A stretch of DNA of 64,000 bases from Novipirellula herctigrandis (GTDB taxonomy: Bacteria; Planctomycetota; Planctomycetia; Pirellulales; Pirellulaceae). A program made the position numbers and the translations under genes. Where the stretch lies: positions 390,744 through 454,743 of the forward strand of contig SJPJ01000002.1 in the NCBI GenBank assembly GCA_007859835.1. The letters run 5' to 3'. Below the pieces are notes generated by a model. The model saw only the letters and a program-made list of their open reading frames with translations, was not told the origin of the DNA and searched no databases. Shown one piece after another: positions 44,952 to 54,808 of this stretch; the stretch's first letter is position 1, and every line of letters begins with the position of its first letter.

Positions 44952-45644
44952 ATGACAGCCATGAAGAAGTTCGCCGCCTACCTGCTCGGATGCACGATTG
45001 GAATCTGCATCTCCGTTTTGCGTCATACCTGCCGATATTGCTATCACGATGATCCGCGTGAAGAGCTAAATGCTCGCGGGCGTGGGCACGCGTACGCGTC
45101 CCTACACGCTCATCAAATTGCCGGTTCGATGGCATGTGAGCGACAAACCGTTGCCATGGTTTCGCGGTCAGCGGACGGTGAAGTGGTTGATCCACTGCTG
45201 CGAATATGTGGTCACATTCCCGTTCGCGGGAGCAGCGGAGGGGCAAGAAAGGGCGGCACGACGGCTTTGAACCAGATGATTCGGTACGTCAACGAGGGGC
45301 ATGTAGCAACGATAGCGATTGACGGTCCGCAAGGTCCGCGCGGTCGCGTATCGGGTGGCATTGCATTGTTAAGCAATAAAACGGGCGCGGCGGCGATTCC
45401 GGCCATCATCATTCCTTCGCGTCGATGGATTATGAAAACGACTTGGGATCGTCTACAATTCCCGTTGCCGTTTTCGCGAATTGATGCCTATTTTGGCGAA
45501 CCGCTATTTGAGAAGCCAGGCGAGACGCTTGCCGATTTCACCTTACGAATCGAATTGGAATTGCACCGACTCGAAAAGACATACGATCCCGAAGAGGCGA
45601 AGTATTTGGTGGCGCGACCGTGTGAGGCAAAGAAAGCGGCGTGA
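44952..45644 (+). CDS. DUF374 lysophospholipid-acyltransferase-like protein
   Basis: The 230-residue protein starts with a membrane segment (FAAYLLGCTIGICISV) and matches DUF374, an acyltransferase-like family: SLHAHQIAGSM (in place of HxxxxD), MVSRSADGEVVDPLL, GHIPVRGSSGGARKGGTTAL, IAIDGPQGPRGRVSGGIALL and GAAAIPAI. It probably transfers an acyl chain to a lipid A-like or phospholipid acceptor at the inner membrane. Start is uncertain: ATG at 44952 is used, ATG at 44961 is also possible and TTG at 44943 less likely. It lies 41 bases before the prepilin peptidase gene on the same strand. Confidence 0.83.
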   Translation: MTAMKKFAAYLLGCTIGICISVLRHTCRYCYHDDPREELNARGRGHAYASLHAHQIAGSMACERQTVAMVSRSADGEVVDPLLRICGHIPVRGSSGGARKGGTTALNQMIRYVNEGHVATIAIDGPQGPRGRVSGGIALLSNKTGAAAIPAIIIPSRRWIMKTTWDRLQFPLPFSRIDAYFGEPLFEKPGETLADFTLRIELELHRLEKTYDPEEAKYLVARPCEAKKAA

Positions 45645-45685
45645 TGTTGGCTGGCTCATCTAAACAAACCTGACAAAGCAAACTT

Positions 45686-46966
45686 GTGATCAACTTCTGG
45701 ATCTCTCTCCCGATGCCGCTAAGGCTGATGCTCTTGGCGTTTTTTGGCATTGTTGGAGGGGCAATCGCCAATTACGTCATCTACACGTGGTGCTGGTTCC
45801 CTCGTCCGATTGATCCTTGGGCGCCACCACCCAAAGAGGGCTCACCGCGCCGGTCAATGGATCGCGTCCCGATCATCGGTTGGTTTTCGCTTCGACGTGA
45901 AGCCGCCTTGCATGGTCGTGGATTCTGGATTCGTCCCTTGCTGATTGAACTTGGCTTGGCAATCACTTTACCGCTGCTGTATTTTTTTGAAACGCAAACC
46001 GGCGGTTTGTTGCCAATTGATCAACTTGCCGAGGCGCAAATCCCTGCGGTGCTAAGCGGGTTTGCACGCCCCGGCCACCAAATCTTTTTTGCACATTCCG
46101 TGTTGCTATTGTTGATGGTCGCAGCAACATTCATCGACTTTGACGAACAAACGATCCCGGATGAGATCACGATCCCAGGGACGATTTTCGCTTTGATTTT
46201 GGCATCCATTTCCTATGGAATATTCATGCCCACGTCGCTGCCGATCGGCGGTGCACCGACAACATTTGAGGCGACAACCTTCGAAATGCCGTGGCAAGTG
46301 AATCCAAAGTGGTGGTCTTCGACGGGGCTAATGACGGGGTTGGCGATTTGGACCGGTTGGTGTTTCGCACTTGCCGATCGCAGATTGATTTTGCGCCGCG
46401 GCTTGACGAAAGCCATCGAGTTTTTTTTCGCCGGCTTGGTACGTCACCGGACGTGGAAAATACTCGTGGCCATTTGGATCGTGGGGATCGTGGCGATTTC
46501 CATTGTGTTTAGCCTCGGCGGGATGCGTTGGTACGGGCTTTTTTCGTCGCTAATTGGTTTAGCGGTTGGTGGCGGCGTGATTTGGGCCATTCGGCTCATC
46601 GCATCGAGCGCGATGGGTGTCGAAGCGATGGGGTTTGGCGACGTAACACTGATGGCGATGATCGGCGCGTTTATTGGTTGGCAAGCAGCGGTAATCGCAT
46701 TCTTTCTATCGCCCTTTGCTGCGATCGCGATCGTCATCGTGCAATACATCGTGACTCGCGAGCCACGTGTTCCGTTTGGACCCTACTTGTGCGCCGGCAC
46801 CTGTTTGACAGTGATTTTTTGGAACGCCGTGATGAACCAATGGTTCCTGCCGAATCTATTGTTCCTCGGCAGTTTCATCCTTTGGCTGTGCATTGCGATG
46901 CTAGGCTTGATGGGAGCGATGCTGTTTGTATGGCGACACATCAAGCGAGCGATTTTCAGCCATTGA
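45686..46966 (+). CDS. A24-type prepilin peptidase
   Basis: The 426-residue polytopic protein has about nine hydrophobic segments and both catalytic aspartates of type IV prepilin peptidases: TFIDFDEQTIPDEIT and GFGDVTLMAMIGAFIGW. It cleaves leader peptides of type IV pilin and type II secretion pseudopilins. It differs from PilD in having no four-Cys zinc motif in the N-terminal loop (FPRPIDPWAPP to FWIRPLLIE carries only one Cys nearby), and it is longer because of loops between the two halves. The start is a GTG at 45686; ATG at 45713 is an alternative. Confidence 0.9.
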   Translation: MINFWISLPMPLRLMLLAFFGIVGGAIANYVIYTWCWFPRPIDPWAPPPKEGSPRRSMDRVPIIGWFSLRREAALHGRGFWIRPLLIELGLAITLPLLYFFETQTGGLLPIDQLAEAQIPAVLSGFARPGHQIFFAHSVLLLLMVAATFIDFDEQTIPDEITIPGTIFALILASISYGIFMPTSLPIGGAPTTFEATTFEMPWQVNPKWWSSTGLMTGLAIWTGWCFALADRRLILRRGLTKAIEFFFAGLVRHRTWKILVAIWIVGIVAISIVFSLGGMRWYGLFSSLIGLAVGGGVIWAIRLIASSAMGVEAMGFGDVTLMAMIGAFIGWQAAVIAFFLSPFAAIAIVIVQYIVTREPRVPFGPYLCAGTCLTVIFWNAVMNQWFLPNLLFLGSFILWLCIAMLGLMGAMLFVWRHIKRAIFSH

Positions 46967-46981
46967 TTAGCCACTCGTAGA

Positions 46982-49153
46982 TTAGCCATTCGTTGATTCG
47001 GCCACCTTATCGGCGTTATCCGGGTTGGGAGGAATCACCGCTTTCGGCTTCTCGTTAACGGTTCCGGGGACTAACCATGGGCCACGAGAATTCTCTTTGA
47101 CCAAACGCATTAGTTCATCGCTATCGATCGCTTCGACTTCTAGAAGCCGCTGAGTGACTGCTTCCAAAACATCACGGCGCTGTTCCAAAATCTCGCGAGT
47201 TTGCACCAACGCATCGTCGATGATTCGAGCGACTTCCTTATCGATCATCTTTGCCATTTCTTCGCTATGGTTCATTTGGTAGCCATCGCCACCGCCGCCG
47301 GCCAAAAATGCCGAACGGGAACTGCGGCGAAAATTAATCCGCCCCATTCGGCTCATTCCATAATCCATCACCATGCTGCGGGCGATTTCAGTACATCGTT
47401 CCAAGTCATTTTGTGCCCCCGTGCTGATGTCTTGAAAAATCATCTCCTCGGTCAACGTGCCGGCCAACAACACTTTCATGTTGCTTTCCAATTCTGCCTT
47501 GGTCATCAAATAGCGTTCCGACTCGGGGCGTTGCATCGTGTAACCAAGCGCCGCCAAACCACGCGGGATGATGCTGACCTTGTGAACGGGATCGGTGTTG
47601 GGCAATGCAGCGGCGACGATCGCGTGTCCCGATTCGTGATAGGCAACGCGGATTTTTTCGTCCTCATTCATGACTCGGTTCTTTTTCTCCAAACCTGCAG
47701 TCACTCGCTCGACCGCTTCGTTGAACTCTTCAAGCCCGACAGTGGTCTTTTCACTGCGAGCGGCCAAGAGTGCTGCTTCGTTGACGAGGTTCGCTAAGTC
47801 CGCACCGACGAAACCAGGTGTAATGGATGCGATTTCGCGGAGGGTAACCGAATCGTCGAGCCGCACATTCTTCACGTGCACCTTCAATATCTCTTCGCGG
47901 CCACCGACATCGGGCCGGTCGACCAAAACATGGCGATCAAATCGACCGGGACGCAGCAGCGCCGGGTCGAGCGTCTCGGGGCGGTTGGTGGCGGCGACAA
48001 TGATGACACCCGAATTGGAATCGAAACCGTCCATCTCCACCAGCAACGCATTGAGCGTTTGTTCGCGTTCGTCGTGACCGCCGACGACGCTGCCGCTTCG
48101 GCTTTTGCCCAGTGCATCGAGTTCATCGATAAAGATAATACAGGGAGCTCGGCTGGTCGCTTGTTGAAACATGTCACGAACACGAGCCGCACCAACGCCA
48201 ACAAACATCTCGACAAAATCACTTCCCGACAGACTAAAAAACGGAACACCTGCTTCACCAGCGATTGCTTTGGCTAGAAGCGTTTTGCCCGTTCCCGGAG
48301 GACCGACCAGTAGGACCCCTTTGGGAATCCGTCCGCCGAGAGCCTGGTACTTTTCGCTGTTTTTCAAAAAGTCGACGACTTCGCGGACTTCGTCAATCGC
48401 TTCCTCGATGCCAGCGACATCGGCAAACGAAATCGGCAGATCGTCTTGGTCATACAACTTTCCGCGGCTACGCGAGAACGACATCGGCGAGCCCACGCCG
48501 CCGATTCGCCGCAACATCATGATCCCCAGAAGGACCAAGACACCAATCATCAACAGCGTTGGCCATTGGTCTTCGAAAAATCGACTCGGTCGATCATTGT
48601 CCCAAACGATGCCAGACGCATCAAGAAGTTCGGCTAGTTGACGCGATTCGGTTTCGTTTTGATACGTGCGAACGGTCTCGAATTTAACTCGCACCGGTGC
48701 ATTAGACGCAGTTTTGTTCTGACTCGACCCATTGAGTTCGCGGAACAACACCGTCCCCGTGATCATGTCCTCGGCGACCTTCAACTGATCTGGTTGGCTA
48801 TATTCGATTTTCCGAGCGGGATCCGTGATGGAGGTGACGATGATCGTGCGGTCAACGGACTCGGCCGTTTCGGTCAAAGCTGAAGAAGTTGGCTGGTTCG
48901 ACGAGGCTTCCGACAAACCTAGCTCGTCCGACTGGGATGGCTCGCCGGATGCCTTCTGGGCATTCGTGTTACGGAAAGCTGCCTCTTTCCCCAACAACGC
49001 CATCAAATCAGGGTAGCGAACTCGCTTTTCGGTATTTCCAAACAGAAACGCACTGAGCAACACCGCCGAAACGACTGCGGCAAGCACCAACCACATATTG
49101 CCACCACCACGTGGTTCGCCGTTGCCCGTTTTCCGTCGTTTATCGTCGCTCAT
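46982..49153 (-). CDS. ftsH: ATP-dependent zinc metalloprotease FtsH
   Basis: The 723-residue protein has two N-terminal membrane helices (about 20-38 and 198-214) around a periplasmic domain of about 160 residues that is rich in Ser/Asn/Glu and poorly conserved. AAA+ motifs are Walker A GPPGTGKT (284-291), Walker B IIFIDELD, and the second region of homology RPGRFDRHV. The zinc site is HESGH (506-510), with a third ligand in [10 protein letters not shown]. It degrades misfolded membrane proteins and regulators. The C-terminal tail is Pro/Asn-rich. The gene is divergent from dxr over 221 bases and convergent with the prepilin peptidase gene. Confidence 0.97.
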   Translation of the reverse strand: MSDDKRRKTGNGEPRGGGNMWLVLAAVVSAVLLSAFLFGNTEKRVRYPDLMALLGKEAAFRNTNAQKASGEPSQSDELGLSEASSNQPTSSALTETAESVDRTIIVTSITDPARKIEYSQPDQLKVAEDMITGTVLFRELNGSSQNKTASNAPVRVKFETVRTYQNETESRQLAELLDASGIVWDNDRPSRFFEDQWPTLLMIGVLVLLGIMMLRRIGGVGSPMSFSRSRGKLYDQDDLPISFADVAGIEEAIDEVREVVDFLKNSEKYQALGGRIPKGVLLVGPPGTGKTLLAKAIAGEAGVPFFSLSGSDFVEMFVGVGAARVRDMFQQATSRAPCIIFIDELDALGKSRSGSVVGGHDEREQTLNALLVEMDGFDSNSGVIIVAATNRPETLDPALLRPGRFDRHVLVDRPDVGGREEILKVHVKNVRLDDSVTLREIASITPGFVGADLANLVNEAALLAARSEKTTVGLEEFNEAVERVTAGLEKKNRVMNEDEKIRVAYHESGHAIVAAALPNTDPVHKVSIIPRGLAALGYTMQRPESERYLMTKAELESNMKVLLAGTLTEEMIFQDISTGAQNDLERCTEIARSMVMDYGMSRMGRINFRRSSRSAFLAGGGGDGYQMNHSEEMAKMIDKEVARIIDDALVQTREILEQRRDVLEAVTQRLLEVEAIDSDELMRLVKENSRGPWLVPGTVNEKPKAVIPPNPDNADKVAESTNG

Positions 49154-49374
49154 TCCGATTCCTAGATCCAGGTAGGTTTTATTCGATTAAAAGGGTTGTT
49201 GATCGTGTATTGATCCCTCCGCCCAGTTTCATCAGGCATTGTTTGATTGCCCATCTTGGAGGGCAAGTCTATCTTGTTGGAACCGTTTTGCGGAGCCGCT
49301 CGTAATGATCGTGCGGGTTACGCACTTTCCTACTGTCCCAAGCCCCTTCTGGTTCTCTCGCTCGTTATCCCGTT

Positions 49375-50607
49375 ATGTTGCCAACCGAATCCAACCGCGA
49401 GAACCTTAACCGCCAATCCACCCGCCAAACGGCGACCAAAAACGTGGCCGTTCTTGGGGCAACCGGCAGCATTGGGACCGCCACGCTCGACGTTTTGCGT
49501 CATCTCGATGCAATCGACACCGAATCACGATGGAATTTGTTCGCCGCGTCAGGGCACGCCAATGTCGAGCGACTTGGTGAAATCGCCGATGGGCTCGACC
49601 ATCCGCCAGCAAAAATCGCCCTCTCCGACCCCGATTGTGCAAGCCAATTTCGCTCGCGTCACCCCGAAGGTGCTTTTCAAATTTCCTCTGGCCCCGAGGC
49701 ATTGGTCGATATTGCATGCGACAAGGCGGTCGATATCGTGGTCGCGGCGATCGTTGGTCGAGCTGGGCTGGAAAGCACGATGGCGGCCATTGACGCCGGC
49801 AAACGAGTTGCCCTAGCAAATAAGGAAACGTTGGTCGTCGCTGGCTCGCTGGTCAAGACGCGGTTGGCGAATCGGTCGGCCGAAATATTGCCAGTCGACA
49901 GTGAGCATTCAGCGATCTTTCAATGCTTGGGCGACAAAACGTGCAAGCCGAAGAAGCTAATTTTGACCGCCAGTGGTGGTCCCTTTCGGTCTTGGACCAC
50001 CGAACAAATGCAACAAGCCACGCTCGATTCAGCCTTAGATCACCCGACTTGGGACATGGGACCGAAAATCACGATCGATTCGGCCACCATGATGAACAAA
50101 TCGCTCGAAGTAATCGAGGCACATTGGTTGTTCGATTTGCCAGCCGACGCGATCGAGGTGGTCGTTCATCCTCAATCGATCATCCATTCGATGGTTGAAT
50201 TCGAGGATGGGTCGGTGATCGCGCAACTCAGCCCACCGGACATGCGTTTACCTATCCAATACGCTTTGACGTATCCTCGCCGGTTGGCTTGTCAAACGCC
50301 GCCGCTGGCCCGTGACCAGCAATGGGACTTGACGCTCCAACCGGTTGATCGCGACCGTTTTCCTGCTTTGGACCTTGGTTTTGAGGTCGCCGCGGCCGGT
50401 GGAACAGCCGGGGCAGTCGTCAATGCAGCCAATGAAGCCGCGGTCGGTCTATTCCTGGACGGCAAAATTCGCTTTACTGACATAGTACCGGCATGTCGCG
50501 CGTGCTTGGAAAGTCACTCGTTTGACCCCAATCCGACGCTTGATATCCTGCTTCGGCTCGATGGATGGGCTCGACGCGAGGTCCATCGAATCATTTCAAA
50601 ACCTTAA
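49375..50607 (+). CDS. dxr: 1-deoxy-D-xylulose 5-phosphate reductoisomerase
   Basis: The 410-residue enzyme has the NADPH-binding GATGSIG near the N-terminus, NKETLV, the metal-site DSEHSAIFQ, the flexible loop and MNKSLEVIEAHWLF, then HPQSIIHSMVEF and DMRLPIQYAL. It makes 2-C-methyl-D-erythritol 4-phosphate from DXP, the committed step of the MEP isoprenoid pathway, and is the fosmidomycin target. An N-terminal 20-residue Asn/Arg-rich extension before NVAVLGATG is unusual but short. It is followed after eight bases by rseP, an arrangement common in bacteria. Confidence 0.97.
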   Translation: MLPTESNRENLNRQSTRQTATKNVAVLGATGSIGTATLDVLRHLDAIDTESRWNLFAASGHANVERLGEIADGLDHPPAKIALSDPDCASQFRSRHPEGAFQISSGPEALVDIACDKAVDIVVAAIVGRAGLESTMAAIDAGKRVALANKETLVVAGSLVKTRLANRSAEILPVDSEHSAIFQCLGDKTCKPKKLILTASGGPFRSWTTEQMQQATLDSALDHPTWDMGPKITIDSATMMNKSLEVIEAHWLFDLPADAIEVVVHPQSIIHSMVEFEDGSVIAQLSPPDMRLPIQYALTYPRRLACQTPPLARDQQWDLTLQPVDRDRFPALDLGFEVAAAGGTAGAVVNAANEAAVGLFLDGKIRFTDIVPACRACLESHSFDPNPTLDILLRLDGWARREVHRIISKP

Positions 50608-50615
50608 AAACACTT

Positions 50616-52766
50616 ATGTTCATCGATTTATTCACTCAATCGCTGCTGCTCGCCTCTACCGACGATGCGACGTTCTTATCGGTACTTGCCTCTCAAGTCC
50701 TTCTATGGGGACGTGTTGCACTTGGCATCGGCTTGGTCATTTTTGTTCACGAGCTTGGACACTTTTTGGCCGCTAAGACCTTCGGCGTCAAATGCGAGAA
50801 ATTTTATGTTGGGTTTGATGTGCCGATCAAAATTGGCCCAATCAAATTTCCGCGAACATTGGGCAAGTTCAAATATGGTGAAACCGAGTACGGCATTGGC
50901 ATCATCCCGCTTGGCGGTTACGTGAAGATGCTTGGGCAAGACGACGACCCACGAAAAGCCGAAGAGGAAGCGAAACGAATCCGTGAAGGGGGTACCGACG
51001 AAGATTCGCCCGAGACGCTTGATCCGCGCAGTTTTCCTGCCAAACCGGTTTGGCAACGAATGGTCATTATCAGTGCTGGTGTGGTGATGAATTTGATCAC
51101 CGGTGTTCTGTTCGCTGCGATCGCGTTCGGCTATGGCGTTTCCTACAACCCCGCGATTATCGGCGGCGTGACTCCGGGCGGCCCTGCATGGCGAGCAGGG
51201 ATCGAACCTGGTGGCCAAGTCATCTCGGTGGGCGGATTAAATGATGACCAAATGCATTTTCGAGAAATGCGAATGGCGATTTTGAACGAAGGACTCGAAA
51301 GCCCCGAGGATCCAATCGATATCGCGATTCGCTATGACGATGGTGTTCGCAAATACAAATTGAAAACCGATCCGCATCCTGCAAACGCGGACATGCGAAT
51401 GATCGGAATATCCAGCCCGGTCTCACTGAAGCTTGACAAAGATTCGCCGGTAATGCCTGGCAGTGCCGCAGAGAACGTACTTGGTGAAAACGACGCCGGC
51501 GCGACGATCGTCGCCTACGATGGCATCCCTGTTAAAGCGGATTCGATTGTTCCATCGACACCGTTTTTTGATTACCTCTACTCGCATCCCGATAAACCGA
51601 TCTCGCTAACGCTCCGGCGAACCGACGATTCCGATCACACTGTCGAATTGCCGCCGCAACAAGGCAAAACGATCGGTTTCCGCTATGGAATCAGCCCCAT
51701 TCGTGGCTTGGTCGAGGATGGCCCGGCCGCGAAGGCGGGCGTCAAAGTGGGCGACCGAATTATTGCTGTGGGTGGCGACAAAAACATCGACGCGTTTGGT
51801 TTGCCGCTGACGCTTTCGTCGACGACAGAACCCATTTCGCTGACACTACTTCGTGGCGAAAGTGATTCTGCGGAACAAGAAGAAATCGAAGTGGAATTGG
51901 ATCCTGCCCTCTCGCTTCAAACGGTTTCGACCACTTCCGGTTTGGCTGGTGAGATTGCCGTCAACCGATTTGGATTTTCGTACGAACCACTCACGATGAT
52001 TAGCAGCGTGTTGCCCGATTTGCTGAGTCAATCGACGGCGGCTTCCGATACGAAATTAGAAGTCGGTGACGAAATCCAAGAGATTCGCTTAACTCTTTCG
52101 GATGACCAATTGCCCAAGCAACTCAAAGATGAACGCTTCGAACAAGTGGTCGAGCGATTGCGTGAAGGTTGGAAACCGAATAACGAAATACCGCTAGCCA
52201 GCTTGGTAGAGACGCTGCAATTGTTGCCCGAAGGGACGCCACTACGAGTCTTGGCAACGCGTTCGCCATCGGGTCGAGTGATCGAAGCGACCGCCACGGT
52301 CCAGTTGGACGAACGAGTTTGGAGCGAACGGGGATTGGCGTTAACTGCTAGCGAATCCACACAGACAGCGACGTCCGTTACCAGCGCATTGTCGTTGGGA
52401 CTACGCGAAGGTAAGCGACGATTGTCAGACGTTTTCCGGTTCTTGCGAATGATCCCACAAGGCCAAGTGAAACTGCGTCACGTCGGCGGTCCGCTGGCGA
52501 TTGTCGGAATCGCAAAATCCGAGGCCGAACGAGGAATCTCAGCCCAGTTATTGTTCCTGACGATGTTGAGTATGAACTTGGCGATCTTGAATTTTTTGCC
52601 GATTCCTGCGCTCGACGGAGGGCATATGGTATTTCTGATTGCCGAAGCGATTCGAGGCAAACGGCTTGACGAGCAATTGGAAATGAAACTGACGATGGCA
52701 GGCGTGTTAACGATTCTGTTGTTGATGGTCGTCGTATTTGCCAACGACATCATCCGCGCATTCTAG
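50616..52766 (+). CDS. rseP: RIP zinc metalloprotease RseP
   Basis: The 716-residue site-2 protease has the catalytic HELGH (residues 45-49) in its first helix and the C-terminal NFLPIPALDGGH motif supplying the Asp ligand. Between them lie PDZ-like domains: GGVTPGGPAWRAGIEPGGQVIS, then VEDGPAAKAGVKVGDRIIAVGG; the region is larger than in Escherichia coli RseP (450 residues), with extra linkers and a third PDZ-like stretch. It cuts transmembrane anti-sigma factors and remnant signal peptides inside the membrane. Start 50616 follows the dxr stop by eight bases; an upstream frame start at 50565 lies inside dxr and is rejected. Confidence 0.95.
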   Translation: MFIDLFTQSLLLASTDDATFLSVLASQVLLWGRVALGIGLVIFVHELGHFLAAKTFGVKCEKFYVGFDVPIKIGPIKFPRTLGKFKYGETEYGIGIIPLGGYVKMLGQDDDPRKAEEEAKRIREGGTDEDSPETLDPRSFPAKPVWQRMVIISAGVVMNLITGVLFAAIAFGYGVSYNPAIIGGVTPGGPAWRAGIEPGGQVISVGGLNDDQMHFREMRMAILNEGLESPEDPIDIAIRYDDGVRKYKLKTDPHPANADMRMIGISSPVSLKLDKDSPVMPGSAAENVLGENDAGATIVAYDGIPVKADSIVPSTPFFDYLYSHPDKPISLTLRRTDDSDHTVELPPQQGKTIGFRYGISPIRGLVEDGPAAKAGVKVGDRIIAVGGDKNIDAFGLPLTLSSTTEPISLTLLRGESDSAEQEEIEVELDPALSLQTVSTTSGLAGEIAVNRFGFSYEPLTMISSVLPDLLSQSTAASDTKLEVGDEIQEIRLTLSDDQLPKQLKDERFEQVVERLREGWKPNNEIPLASLVETLQLLPEGTPLRVLATRSPSGRVIEATATVQLDERVWSERGLALTASESTQTATSVTSALSLGLREGKRRLSDVFRFLRMIPQGQVKLRHVGGPLAIVGIAKSEAERGISAQLLFLTMLSMNLAILNFLPIPALDGGHMVFLIAEAIRGKRLDEQLEMKLTMAGVLTILLLMVVVFANDIIRAF

Positions 52767-53057
52767 TGCGGGAGGCTCAGACCCGGCAAACCTTCCGAAG
52801 CTGATGAGGGTCTGATCGGAATCCTGAGCTTCCAACGGGCTTCTCGGCATTTCGGTCGGACGGATTGTTTGTTGGACGCTTCACCGTCGGCAGTGGAACG
52901 TTCAACAACGCGCGAACCAATTTGGACTAGAATTGGGGCAGATGGGTACATTCGCTTCGAGTGGTGCGTTTCTTTTTGTAGAACCGCCCCGATCGGGCTA
53001 TTTTTGTCGCCAATCGCCTTCTCTTGACCCCTTTTCCACCTTTTCTGAGTCCGCTGC

Positions 53058-54743
53058 ATGACGTGCATTAAGTTACGTTTTACACCGTTCGCGCTGGCAA
53101 TCGCTCTGTTTTCGCCAACGATTTACACTGATTTGTCCACGGGTTCCGCTGAGGCGGCCGAGATTGTCGTGCCGTCCCAGGTGGCACTCATTAACGACGC
53201 AATCGAACAGGGTTGGCGAGATTACGAAATACGGCCCGCGTCGGAGGCCGACGACGCCACTTGGTGTCGTCGGGTTTATTTGGACATCCTGGGCCGTATT
53301 CCAACACTCGAAGAATTGAACGCATTTTTGGCTGATCGCGGCAGCGGTAAACGAGCCAAATTGGTCAACACTCTTCTGTATGACGATCGCTTCACGGAAG
53401 AATACGCGGGACATTGGGGGACGATCTGGACAAACATTCTGATTGGCCGATCCGGTGGCACCGAGCGTCGCACGTTGATTAATCGTGATGGGATGCAGAA
53501 ATATTTGCGTGATGCGTTTGCACAAAATAAACCGTACAACGACTTGGTCTATGAACTCGTCACGGCGGTTGGCTCGACGAAACCAGGAACAAAGAATTTC
53601 AACGGAGCGGTCAACTTTCTGGTTGAAAAAGTGAACGAAGAAAAAGCAGTTTTGGCGACTAGCAGCACGTCGCGTATTCTGCTTGGTCAACAAGTTCAAT
53701 GCACCCAATGCCACAATCATCCTTTCAACCAATGGAAACAACAGAAGTTCTGGGAATTCAATTCGTTCTTTCGCCAAACGCGTTCGTTAAGACGCTTCGT
53801 TGATGGTACTCGTGACATCGATCACGCAGAGTTAATCAATGAAGATTTCGCCGGCGAGGCAGGTGATGCTGAGGACGCATTGGTCTTCTACGAGCTTCGC
53901 AACGGATTGACGCGAGTCGCCTATCCGGTCTTTACCGATGGAACCGAGATCGCCAAAAGTGGTTACGTCAGTGACGTGAATCGACGTGACGAGCTTGGAC
54001 GATTGGTTTTGCAAAGCGAATTTCTGGACAAGATGATTGTCAATCGCATGTGGGCGCACTTCCTCGGTTTTGGATTCACCAAGCCGGTCGATGATCTTGG
54101 CCCACACAATGCAGCCTCGCATCCTGAGTTGCTAGACGAGTTGGGCAAAGAAGTTCGCCAACACAGTTACGACTTAAAACAATTGATCACTTGGATCACT
54201 TTGAGCCGGCCGTATCAATTGTCCGCCGTGCTCGGCAAGGCGAACGAGATCGATGATCCTTCGATTGGAGAGATGCCTAAATTCTCGCGTTTTTACTTGC
54301 GTCAAATGAGTGCCGAACAGTTGTATCAATCGCTGGTCACGGCAACCGGAGCTGGCGCAGCCGGAAGTTACGAAGAACAGGAGCAGCAACGACGAAAGTG
54401 GATGAGGCAATTTGTGGTCGCGTTCGGTACGGACGAAGGCGGTGAGGCGACGACTTTCGATGGTTCCATTCCACAAGCGTTGATGCTGTTCAACGGTGAT
54501 TTGACCAAGAATGCAACGAGCACCAAAACAGGCAGCTTCTTGGATCGTATTCAGAAGGGGGGGCGTTCGACGCGAGAGCGTTTAACGTCGTTGTTCATGG
54601 CCGCCGTCGCTCGAAGGCCAACCAAGAATGAAGTTTCCGTAGCCGGAAAACTGTATGTGGCTCGAAAGAATAACGAACTCGAGATGCTGCAAGATATGTG
54701 GTGGGCTCTGATCAATAGCAACGAATTTATCATGCAACATTAG
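53058..54743 (+). CDS. DUF1549-DUF1553 exported protein without cytochrome domain
   Basis: The 561-residue protein has a signal peptide (FTPFALAIALFSPTIYT) followed directly by DUF1549 (ASEADDATWCRRVYLDILGRIPTLEELNAFL, here split by the start of the domain, then HWGTIWTNILIG) and DUF1553 (LGRLVLQSEFLDKMIVNRMWAHFLG, SAEQLYQSLV, RRPTKNEV). It keeps the CTQCHNHPF motif but lacks the PSCyt1 domain found in the other paralogue at 42197-44695. It pairs with the DUF1501 gene 65 bases downstream. Function is unknown beyond the family link to planctomycete envelope biology. Confidence 0.9.
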   Translation: MTCIKLRFTPFALAIALFSPTIYTDLSTGSAEAAEIVVPSQVALINDAIEQGWRDYEIRPASEADDATWCRRVYLDILGRIPTLEELNAFLADRGSGKRAKLVNTLLYDDRFTEEYAGHWGTIWTNILIGRSGGTERRTLINRDGMQKYLRDAFAQNKPYNDLVYELVTAVGSTKPGTKNFNGAVNFLVEKVNEEKAVLATSSTSRILLGQQVQCTQCHNHPFNQWKQQKFWEFNSFFRQTRSLRRFVDGTRDIDHAELINEDFAGEAGDAEDALVFYELRNGLTRVAYPVFTDGTEIAKSGYVSDVNRRDELGRLVLQSEFLDKMIVNRMWAHFLGFGFTKPVDDLGPHNAASHPELLDELGKEVRQHSYDLKQLITWITLSRPYQLSAVLGKANEIDDPSIGEMPKFSRFYLRQMSAEQLYQSLVTATGAGAAGSYEEQEQQRRKWMRQFVVAFGTDEGGEATTFDGSIPQALMLFNGDLTKNATSTKTGSFLDRIQKGGRSTRERLTSLFMAAVARRPTKNEVSVAGKLYVARKNNELEMLQDMWWALINSNEFIMQH

Positions 54744-54808
54744 CGTGGGCGTACTCTTTGACCCCCACGACTCTTTTTAGAATACTTTTCTCCTCAAAGG
54801 CAATCTTT

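Noticed and set aside
47201-47797. 198-codon plus-strand frame opposite ftsH
   Set aside because: Antisense shadow of highly conserved ftsH sequence; no independent features.
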